Source of the DNA: Arthrobacter sp. M2012083
GTDB taxonomy: Bacteria; Actinomycetota; Actinomycetes; Actinomycetales; Micrococcaceae
DNA length: 64,000 bases
Assembly (NCBI RefSeq): GCF_000281065.1
Contig: NZ_AKKK01000032.1
Span: 1-64,000 of the forward strand
Direction: 5' to 3'
A model generated the notes under the pieces. That model searched no databases. It saw nothing but the letters and a program-made list of their open reading frames with translations, and was not told where the DNA came from. Made by a program: the position numbers and the translations under genes. Shown here piece after piece: positions 57,389 to 64,000 of the stretch (position 1 is its first letter; each line of letters begins with the position of its first letter).

Positions 57389-59074
57389 ATGGAAACCGTG
57401 ATGCAAACCACCACCGCGAAAAGGGTTCAGTCTGTACGGCCAGTCGGCACCCGTGCCGTCCTGGCTGAACTGGACAGCCTGCAGGATGTCCTCGCCCTTC
57501 AGGACATGCTCTACAAGTCCCCGCTTCCCGGCCAAGTGGATGTTCTCGCCGCCGCGGAAACCGTGATGGTGGTCGGCGAATCGGCGGCTGCAACCCGCGC
57601 CATCGGTTTGAGGCTCTTGGAGCTGGAGCTTACTCCGTTGATCGCCAGCGACTCCGGGCTGGTAGTCATCGATACCGTGTACGACGGCGACGACCTTGCC
57701 GATGTTGCTGAGCTGACCGGACTGAGCGTAGAGGGCGTCGTAGCTGCGCACACGGGACAAATCTGGACTGTGGCCTTTGCCGGGTTCGCGCCCGGCTTTG
57801 GTTACATGGTGGGTGAGAATGAGGCCCTTGCGGTGCCACGACGCTCATCCCCACGAACGGCCGTTCCCGCTGGTTCCGTGGCTCTCGGTGGACAATACTC
57901 GGCCGTCTACCCTCGGCGTTCCCCGGGCGGTTGGCAGCTGATCGGCCGGACCGGGGCCCAAATGTGGGATCTGGACCGATCCCAACCTGCCCTGGTTCGT
58001 CCGGGGGATCGCGTGCAGTACCGCGCGGTCCGCGAGGTGGTGACGGCTAAAGCACCATCCAGCGGCGACGCCCCGGCGCGCGAACCCGAAAAGGAGCATC
58101 ACGTTGAGGCCGGTCTTCGGATTCTCAATCCGGGCACGCAGAGCCTGATCCAGGATCTCGGCCGCCGAGGCTACGGCCCACTGGGGGTGTCCGCTGCAGG
58201 TGCGCTGGACAGGGCATCGCTGCGGCGGGCCAACCGGCTGGTCGGAAACGAATCTTCGGCCGCGGCGATCGAATCGGTCAATGGCGGGCTCACGGTGGAG
58301 GCCGTTGGCGACCAAGTAATTGCTGTGACAGGGGCGCCGACGACGCTGACTATCGAGTCGCCGTCGTGGTCTGAGTCCGACGCCGGGTCCGACGACGGCG
58401 CCATCCAGCCGGGCGCTAAGCGAACAGCCCCAATGGCCGCACCCTTCGCATTGCTCGACGGCGAAGTACTCACCTTGGGTGCTCCGGAGTCGGGGTTCCG
58501 TAACTATATGGCGATCCGTGGCGGAGCGGATGTCCCGGAGGTGCTGGGTAGTCGCTCAGCGGACACGATGTCCGGAATCGGGCCGGCCCCCTTGGTCATC
58601 AGGCAGCTCCTTCCGGTGGGCAACGCGACGGCGTCCACAGCTGTGGCTAACCCTGAACTGCAACCTGACTTCCCCGGAGCCGGCGTAACGGTTCTGGATG
58701 TCATCCCCGGACCGCGGGCTGACTGGTTTGACCAAGAGGCGCTGGATTCCCTCTGCGGCCAGGAATGGCTGGTCACTCCCCAATCCAACCGTGTAGGCAT
58801 GCGGCTGGACGGCACCCCGCTGAAGCGCACGCGGGGAGGAGAACTTCCCAGCGAGGGCACCATGGCCGGAGCGCTTCAGATCCCACCCGCGGGACTGCCC
58901 GTCCTCTTCCTGGCGGATCACCCCATCACAGGCGGTTACCCGGTGATCGGTGTGGTGCGCGACGAACACCTTGATCTTGCCGCGCAGGTCCCCATCGGCG
59001 GAAAGATCCGCTTCCGGATTGTTCCGGATTCGCCAGGCTTCACCACGACATTTACGAAGACCCCAGAGAAGTGA
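57389..59074 (+). CDS. 5-oxoprolinase subunits B and C fused (PxpBC)
   Basis: 561 residues; ATG at 57389, with another ATG at 57401. Seen: PxpB (KipI-like, about 15-220) with [32 protein letters not shown] and [10 protein letters not shown], a hydrophilic linker (about 220-240), then PxpC (KipA-like, about 243-555) with [38 protein letters not shown] and [13 protein letters not shown]. Usually two separate genes; here one polypeptide. Works with PxpA. Ends 7 bp before the biotin carboxylase gene. Confidence 0.94.
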   Translation: METVMQTTTAKRVQSVRPVGTRAVLAELDSLQDVLALQDMLYKSPLPGQVDVLAAAETVMVVGESAAATRAIGLRLLELELTPLIASDSGLVVIDTVYDGDDLADVAELTGLSVEGVVAAHTGQIWTVAFAGFAPGFGYMVGENEALAVPRRSSPRTAVPAGSVALGGQYSAVYPRRSPGGWQLIGRTGAQMWDLDRSQPALVRPGDRVQYRAVREVVTAKAPSSGDAPAREPEKEHHVEAGLRILNPGTQSLIQDLGRRGYGPLGVSAAGALDRASLRRANRLVGNESSAAAIESVNGGLTVEAVGDQVIAVTGAPTTLTIESPSWSESDAGSDDGAIQPGAKRTAPMAAPFALLDGEVLTLGAPESGFRNYMAIRGGADVPEVLGSRSADTMSGIGPAPLVIRQLLPVGNATASTAVANPELQPDFPGAGVTVLDVIPGPRADWFDQEALDSLCGQEWLVTPQSNRVGMRLDGTPLKRTRGGELPSEGTMAGALQIPPAGLPVLFLADHPITGGYPVIGVVRDEHLDLAAQVPIGGKIRFRIVPDSPGFTTTFTKTPEK

Positions 59075-59081
59075 GTATTTG

Positions 59082-60845
59082 ATGCGCAAGGTCCTGATCG
59101 CGAACCGTGGCGAAATCGCTGTCCGCGTCGCCCGAGCCTGCGACGACGCCGGCATCCTGTCGGTCGCCGTTTATGCAGACATTGATGCAGACGCAATGCA
59201 CGTCGGTGCTGCTGATGAAGCCTTCAGCCTGGGCGGAAATTCGCCGGCTGACACCTACTTGAACATCGGGAAGCTGCTTGCCGTCGCGGCGGAGTCCGGG
59301 GCAGACGCTGTCCACCCCGGGTATGGTTTCCTTTCCGAGAACGCGGACTTTGCCCAAGCAGTGCTCGACGCCGGACTTGAGTGGATCGGTCCCTCACCGG
59401 AGTCGATACGTCAGTTGGGCAACAAGATCACGGCCCGCGAAATCGCAGTCCGCGCCGGCGCTCCGTTGGTTGCCGGCAGCGACGGACCCGTCTCTTCTGC
59501 TGCGGAAGCACGGGCCTTCGCGGAGGAACATGGACTTCCACTGGCCATCAAAGCTGCGTTTGGTGGAGGTGGCCGTGGACTGAAGGTGGTTCGCGAGCTC
59601 GCAGAAGTGGAAGAGGCCTTCGATTCCGCAGTCCGGGAAGCTGTGGCTGCTTTTGGTCGTGGCGAGTGCTTCGTGGAGCAGTACCTTGACCGCCCTCGGC
59701 ATGTGGAAGCTCAGGTCATCGCGGACAAGCTCGGCAACGTCGTTGTGGTGGGCACCCGCGACTGCTCCCTCCAGCGTCGCCACCAGAAGCTCGTGGAAGA
59801 GGCTCCCGCACCCTTTCTCAGCGATACCCAGCGCCAGCAAATTTACGACGGCGCCAAAGCCATTGTGCGTGAAGCCGGCTACTACGGTGCCGGAACCGTG
59901 GAGTTCCTGGTCTCCGCTGATGGAGCCGTGGCCTTCCTTGAGGTCAACACCCGCTTGCAGGTTGAGCACCCCATCACGGAGGAGACTTCCGGGATTGACC
60001 TGGTCCAAGAGCAGTTCCGAATTGCTGCGGGCCTTCCGCTGAGCATCACGGAAGATCCCGTGGCTCGTGGACACTCCTTCGAGTTCCGCATCAATGCTGA
60101 GGACGTGGGTCGCGGCTTCCTGCCCTCGCCGGGGACAGTGGAGCTCTTTGAGGTGCCAACAGGCCCGGGAATCCGCGTCGACACTGGAGTACGCTCGGGA
60201 TCATTTGTCGCGCCGCAATTCGATTCTTTGTTGGCCAAGTTGATCGTCACTGGCGCTGACCGGCAGCAGGCCCTTCGTCGTGCGCGGCGTGCCCTGGCCG
60301 AAATCAATATCACGGGCCTCGCGACAGTCCTGCCGTTCCACCGCGCGGTCCTCGAGTCCGAGGATTTCACGTCCGTTGCCGGAATGCGCGTTCACACCCG
60401 TTGGATCGAGACCGACTTCGCAGACCAGATCCCTGTGGACCCCGAATACAACGTGGTCGCCCCGGAAGGGGAGCGGCGCACCATAACCATTGACGTCGAC
60501 GGCAAGCGACTCGCAGTAGGACTTCCCGCAGACCTTCTGGACGGCTGGGCTCGTTCGGGGAAGGGCATTCCTGCTTTTACTACGCCGACCGATACGCCGG
60601 GTTCTATCATCGGTTCCGGCGACTCTCCCGCAGAATCAGCCCTCGTCTCCAGCATGGCCGGAACCGTCGTGAAGTGGCTGGTGGAGCCCGGCACTGACGT
60701 AGCAGCCGGGGATCCTTTGGTGGTCCTGGAGGCCATGAAGATGGAAACCCAAGTCTCGGCACACCGTGCTGGGACTCTATCCGAGGTGTTGTCCGAGCCT
60801 GGCGGAGTGGTCACAGCCGGCGCCGTGCTGGCTCACATCGAGTAG
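59082..60845 (+). CDS. Biotin carboxylase with C-terminal biotin carrier domain
   Basis: 587 residues from ATG at 59082. Carboxylates its own biotin using ATP and bicarbonate. Seen: start [21 protein letters not shown]-grasp with [14 protein letters not shown] and [34 protein letters not shown], and a C-terminal biotinyl domain with EAMKM (Lys about 553). Fusion of AccC and BCCP as in actinobacterial acyl-CoA carboxylase alpha chains. No carboxyltransferase gene is adjacent; its partner must be elsewhere, or it serves a PxpBC-related reaction. Confidence 0.92.
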   Translation: MRKVLIANRGEIAVRVARACDDAGILSVAVYADIDADAMHVGAADEAFSLGGNSPADTYLNIGKLLAVAAESGADAVHPGYGFLSENADFAQAVLDAGLEWIGPSPESIRQLGNKITAREIAVRAGAPLVAGSDGPVSSAAEARAFAEEHGLPLAIKAAFGGGGRGLKVVRELAEVEEAFDSAVREAVAAFGRGECFVEQYLDRPRHVEAQVIADKLGNVVVVGTRDCSLQRRHQKLVEEAPAPFLSDTQRQQIYDGAKAIVREAGYYGAGTVEFLVSADGAVAFLEVNTRLQVEHPITEETSGIDLVQEQFRIAAGLPLSITEDPVARGHSFEFRINAEDVGRGFLPSPGTVELFEVPTGPGIRVDTGVRSGSFVAPQFDSLLAKLIVTGADRQQALRRARRALAEINITGLATVLPFHRAVLESEDFTSVAGMRVHTRWIETDFADQIPVDPEYNVVAPEGERRTITIDVDGKRLAVGLPADLLDGWARSGKGIPAFTTPTDTPGSIIGSGDSPAESALVSSMAGTVVKWLVEPGTDVAAGDPLVVLEAMKMETQVSAHRAGTLSEVLSEPGGVVTAGAVLAHIE

Positions 60846-62093
60846 TTACGACGTAACGGCCACACCCAGCACGCTGTCCAGGAGGCTGTTGGAGAACTTC
60901 CCCGTGGGGTCGTTGGCCTGGACTAGAGCACGGAAGTCTTCGAAGCGCGGGTAGAGCGCCGCGAAGTCGTACTCGCCGGGTGTGAAGAGCTTGCCCCAAT
61001 GCGGGCGGGCGCCAAAAGGCCTTAGTGCTGTTTCAAGCTCGGGGAGTATTGCTTCTACCTCGGCCTGCAGCGGCTTCCACGTGAAGTGGAGTGCCACGCT
61101 TTGCTGCTGGTAGAACGGGCTAAGCCAGAACTCGTCGGCGGCCACGGTGCGAATCTCGGAGACGAACAGGAGCGGTGCGAGCTTGTCGGCCAGTCCCCGG
61201 ACAGCCTGCAGCGCGGCCGGCCCCTGATCCAAGGGCAGGAGGAACTCGCTTTGCAGCTCCTCGCCGTTGCTTGGCGTGAATTCGTGGCGGAAATGGGGCA
61301 ATCGGTCAAGCCACTTGCCCGCCACATCCAGCTGCCCGGTGCAGTTCTCGGCCGACATGTCCGGCAAGGGATGCATGGCTGCCGTAGCAGCGGTTGCTCC
61401 AAAGAGGTCAGGCAACGGAGCTTCAGTGTCCAGTGCCTTCAGCCAGACCTGGGGAATGGTATCGCCGGTGTAATCGGTGAAGAAGCTGACGCTGTAGGCA
61501 CTCGAAGCGATGTCCTGGAAGTTCGCCAGCGCGCGGTCCCACGACATCTTGGTGAGCACTCGCTGCCGCACCTCGTAGCTTGGCCGGACCGCGAGCTCCA
61601 GCCCTGTGACAATGCCAAGTGCGCCCATTCCCACCACGCTGGCGAGGAATTCGTCGTCGTCCGCCGTGAGGGTCACCAGCTCGCCGGAGGCGCGCACCAG
61701 GTCAACACTAACGACGGCGGCAGCCAGGGAGGGGTTGTTGACGCCGCTGCCGTGCGTGCCGGTTTGGATGGCACCCGCAACGGAGATGTGCGGCAGGGAA
61801 GCGAGGTTGTGAATGGCGTAGCCCTGTTCCTCAAGCGCGCGGCTGAGGGCTCCGTAGCTGATGCCACCGCTGACTTTGACGGTGCCCTTCGCGGCGTCCA
61901 ACACAACTTCCTGGGGGAGGGCATCGAGCAGGAGGTGGGTGCCGTCGGTGTCGGCAACCGTGTTGAAGGAGTGCCGGGAACCCAGGGCCTTGATCCGCGG
62001 GGACTGAGCTACAAGCTTGCACAGCTGCTCCAGGGTGGTGGGCCGCTGTACGTCCGCAGACGAATACTCAAGATTTCCTGCCCAGTTCTTCAT
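60846..62093 (-). CDS. FAD-linked alditol/xylitol oxidase
   Basis: 415 residues from ATG at 62093, with GGGAG about 9 bases upstream. Oxidises sugar alcohols (xylitol, sorbitol) to aldoses with production of hydrogen peroxide, per the AldO/XyoA family. Seen: FAD-binding PCMH fold with GSRHSFNTVADT (His41 equivalent to the flavin-linked His of AldO), SVAGAIQTGTHGSG, GALGIVTGLEL, and the D-arabinono-lactone-oxidase-type C-terminus with RPHWGK and RPFGARPHWGKLF. Convergent with accC (stops adjacent). Control by the divergent LacI gene. Confidence 0.9.
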   Translation of the reverse strand: MKNWAGNLEYSSADVQRPTTLEQLCKLVAQSPRIKALGSRHSFNTVADTDGTHLLLDALPQEVVLDAAKGTVKVSGGISYGALSRALEEQGYAIHNLASLPHISVAGAIQTGTHGSGVNNPSLAAAVVSVDLVRASGELVTLTADDDEFLASVVGMGALGIVTGLELAVRPSYEVRQRVLTKMSWDRALANFQDIASSAYSVSFFTDYTGDTIPQVWLKALDTEAPLPDLFGATAATAAMHPLPDMSAENCTGQLDVAGKWLDRLPHFRHEFTPSNGEELQSEFLLPLDQGPAALQAVRGLADKLAPLLFVSEIRTVAADEFWLSPFYQQQSVALHFTWKPLQAEVEAILPELETALRPFGARPHWGKLFTPGEYDFAALYPRFEDFRALVQANDPTGKFSNSLLDSVLGVAVTS

Positions 62094-62130
62094 CGAATGA
62101 TCTCCCGCTTGTATTTGTAGGCTCCCGCAA

Positions 62131-62146
62131 TTGTTAACGTTCACAA
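62131..62146. promoter_or_regulatory. LacI-type operator
   Basis: TTGTTAACGTTCACAA: a 16-bp palindrome with one mismatched pair and the central CG expected for LacI-family sites. It lies 38 bp upstream of the alditol oxidase start and 76 bp before the lacI-type gene. Confidence 0.85.
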
Positions 62147-62221
62147 CTAATTGCGTCAAGGGGAGTCCACCGCGGTTGCGGATAGAGTTCAAGAAATCCG
62201 CTGTCTACCAGGAGTCGCAAC

Positions 62222-63226
62222 GTGAGCAAGGGATCCAAGCCGACCATCCGGGATGTGGCACTGGCGGCGGACGTATCGCTGACCACCGTCTCCTATGTGC
62301 TTTCCGGTCGTCATGGTGGCACCACGCGGATCAGCCAGCCCACGCAGGACCGGGTTCTGGCCGCAGTCAAAGAACTGGGCTATGTGCCCAATCAGGCCGC
62401 CCGAGGGATGCGTCGCGGCAAAACGGACGTGGTTGCCGTAGCCATCGGAAACCTTGAGTGGCCTTGGGATCGCGCCCTCGCCACTGCCGCTGCCAACATT
62501 CTGCCGCAGCACGGCTACCAACCGGTGATCCTGCTGGGTGACGACTGGCGAAAGTTCACAATGTCCGGGGGCGCCGACGGCGTCATCATTGGCTACTTCC
62601 CCGAAGCGAAGTCCCAGGATGAAACGGTCACCGAGTTGGCCCGCCGCGGCGTCGCCCAAGTGGTTATTTCGGGAACCATGAAACCGGCCGGATTCGACGT
62701 CCTTGCCCCTGAAGCGGACGCCGGCCTCGCGGAGTGCATGGAGTTCCTCACGGCGTCACACCACAGGATCGCATGCATCCGGAGGGCTGATCCGGCGGGC
62801 AGACCGAAGAGCCGCTTTGCCGCCTACGCGGCCGGGCTGGCAAAGGCGGGCATTCCTCTGGACGAATCTTTGGTCAGGACCTCACATCACCACCCGGCCA
62901 CTGCGTATCGGTCGGCTCTCGAGCTGCTCCGGCTTTCGGACCGACCAACGGCCATCCTCTGCACCGACGACATGGAAGCGCTGCAGGCGATCCGCGCCGC
63001 CTACCGTCTAGGCCTCCGCGTCCCCCAGGACGTCCAGATCGTCGGCGTTGGGAATTCCACGGAAGGCCAGGAGTGCGATCCGCCGCTTACTACCGTTGGG
63101 CCGGACCCGATCTTCGAACAGGTTGTCCGGATGCTGCTGGACAGGCTGGCGGGCACCACTCCGGCCGAGGGCAGCCGGGTTGCGTCACCGTGGAAGTTGC
63201 ACCGCCGCGGCACGACGCAGGGGTAG
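62222..63226 (+). CDS. LacI family transcriptional regulator
   Basis: 334 residues, GTG start. Seen: HTH TIRDVALAADVSLTTVSYVLSG (about 8-29), hinge helix QAARGMRRGKTDVVAVAI, and a sugar-binding core of the periplasmic-binding type. Divergent from the alditol oxidase with a LacI-type palindrome between them, so likely its repressor. Inducer predicted to be a polyol. Confidence 0.92.
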   Translation: MSKGSKPTIRDVALAADVSLTTVSYVLSGRHGGTTRISQPTQDRVLAAVKELGYVPNQAARGMRRGKTDVVAVAIGNLEWPWDRALATAAANILPQHGYQPVILLGDDWRKFTMSGGADGVIIGYFPEAKSQDETVTELARRGVAQVVISGTMKPAGFDVLAPEADAGLAECMEFLTASHHRIACIRRADPAGRPKSRFAAYAAGLAKAGIPLDESLVRTSHHHPATAYRSALELLRLSDRPTAILCTDDMEALQAIRAAYRLGLRVPQDVQIVGVGNSTEGQECDPPLTTVGPDPIFEQVVRMLLDRLAGTTPAEGSRVASPWKLHRRGTTQG

Positions 63227-64000
63227 CTAGTCCTTCAAAGGCCGACGTGCCAGCCAAGCCGCTACGATCGCACCCGAAATGTTATGCCATAGCGAAAACA
63301 CGGCGGACGGCAGGGCTGCCAACGGGCTGAAGTGCGCGGTAGCCAGGGTCGCAGCCAAACCGGAATTCTGCATTCCCACCTCGAACGCCAAGGCGCGACG
63401 AGCCTTATCATCCAAGCGGCCGAGCTTGCCCGCCAAGTATCCGAGGCCCAAGCCGAAACCGTTGTGCAGGACTACCGCCAGGAACACGATGGCACCCGCG
63501 GCGACGATCTTGCTGGCACTACCTGCCACAACGATCGCCACGATCAGGGAAATCACGACGGCGGAGGCCCACGGAAGTGCGGGAAGAACCTTTGCGACGA
63601 GCTTCGACAGGAAGAGTCGAGCCAACAGGCCCGCGATCACCGGCAGCAGGACTGTCTTGACGATGTCCATCACCATGGCGCCGGCATCAATGTGAAGGAA
63701 GGATCCGGCCAGGAAGAGAGTCAGCGCCGGGGTCACAATCGGCGCGATCAACGTGGAGACCGAGGCAACAGCTACAGAGAGAGCAACGTCCCCCTTGGCC
63801 AAGAACGCCATGACGTTGGAGGCGGTGCCGGAAGGGGCGCAGCCGACCAGGATCAGACCCACGGCCAGCTCGGGCGGCAGCTGCAGGAGCACGGCAATAA
63901 GCCACCCCGCACCGGGCATGATCACATAGTGCGCCACGATGCCCAGCGCCACAGCCCAGGGACGCCTCGCCACGGAGGCGAAATCCGGCGGGGTCAGCGT
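63227..64000 (-). CDS. Bile acid:sodium symporter family protein (partial)
   Basis: At least 257 codons; the frame runs off the right edge, with residues TLTPPDFASVARRP continuing upstream of the GTG at 63973. Seen: BASS/ArsB-like fold with GCAPSGTASNVMAFLAKGDVALSVAVAS, quoted in parts around 44-70, and EVGMQNSGLAATLATAHF near the C-terminus, both hallmark crossover motifs. About eight membrane helices are visible; the N-terminal ones are beyond the window. Substrate unknown; may be an organic anion. Overlap with the lacI end is nil (stops adjacent). Confidence 0.9.
   Translation of the reverse strand, partial: TLTPPDFASVARRPWAVALGIVAHYVIMPGAGWLIAVLLQLPPELAVGLILVGCAPSGTASNVMAFLAKGDVALSVAVASVSTLIAPIVTPALTLFLAGSFLHIDAGAMVMDIVKTVLLPVIAGLLARLFLSKLVAKVLPALPWASAVVISLIVAIVVAGSASKIVAAGAIVFLAVVLHNGFGLGLGYLAGKLGRLDDKARRALAFEVGMQNSGLAATLATAHFSPLAALPSAVFSLWHNISGAIVAAWLARRPLKD

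Overview
The window is the replication-origin region of a high-GC Gram-positive chromosome, most likely an Arthrobacter/Paenarthrobacter-type member of the Micrococcaceae. The main evidence is the gene order parB-parA-rsmG-jag-yidC-yidD-rnpA-rpmH / dnaA-dnaN-gnd-recF-dciA-gyrB-gyrA-DUF3566-tRNA-Ile-DLW39-tRNA-Ala, followed by the actinobacterial crgA / pknB-pknA-pbpA-rodA-pstP-fhaB-fhaA cluster. GTG starts are frequent, and the putrescine oxidase closely resembles the Micrococcus/Kocuria enzyme. This assignment is inference from gene content.

Layout. (1) 1-4970 has no credible gene. It carries ten ParB-binding parS palindromes and two arrays of four DnaA-box-like 9-mers at an exact 12-bp period. 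(2) 5025-10659 is the minus-strand parB...rpmH chain, with an eleventh parS inside parA. (3) 10660-22799 holds dnaA, oriC, dnaN, gnd, recF, dciA, gyrB, gyrA and a DUF3566 membrane protein. (4) 22858-23336 holds tRNA-Ile, a 39-codon DLW-39 gene, tRNA-Ala and a strong terminator. (5) 23433-28548 holds an EamA transporter, a glycosyltransferase, a protein of amphipathic repeats, a cyclophilin, a rhomboid protease and a GyrI-like protein. (6) 28549-29279 is a second gene-free block with six exact DnaA boxes inside a degenerate duplication of about 220 bp. (7) 29280-32362 is a DNA-alkylation repair group: tag, alkB and two alkyltransferases around a sigma factor. (8) 32408-44142 is cell division and wall control: crgA, class E sortase, a 56-residue membrane peptide, a TrpG/PabA-type amidotransferase, two PASTA kinases, a transpeptidase, a RodA/FtsW flippase/polymerase, a PP2C phosphatase and two FHA proteins. 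(9) 44518-64000 is accessory metabolism in small regulated units: GntR + enolase-superfamily dehydratase; TetR + putrescine oxidase + Usp + permease; DUF5997 + LysR-like protein; GntR + 5-oxoprolinase genes with a biotin carboxylase; LacI + alditol oxidase; and a truncated bile-acid:sodium symporter family gene at the right edge.

How the parts fit. The left third runs replication initiation (dnaA, oriC, clamp, helicase-loader-like DciA, gyrase) and origin segregation (ParA, ParB, parS). The middle controls growth by Ser/Thr phosphorylation of wall synthesis. The right third is catabolic; several operons have a near-perfect palindrome between or beside the regulator and its target, so the likely operators can be read directly.

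The signals that gene annotation would not capture are the parS-rich gene-free zone with its 12-bp DnaA-box arrays, and the orphan DnaA-box locus at 28.6-29.2 kb. The second has more exact consensus boxes than the dnaA-dnaN spacer itself. All counts and repeats were read by eye from the sequence.
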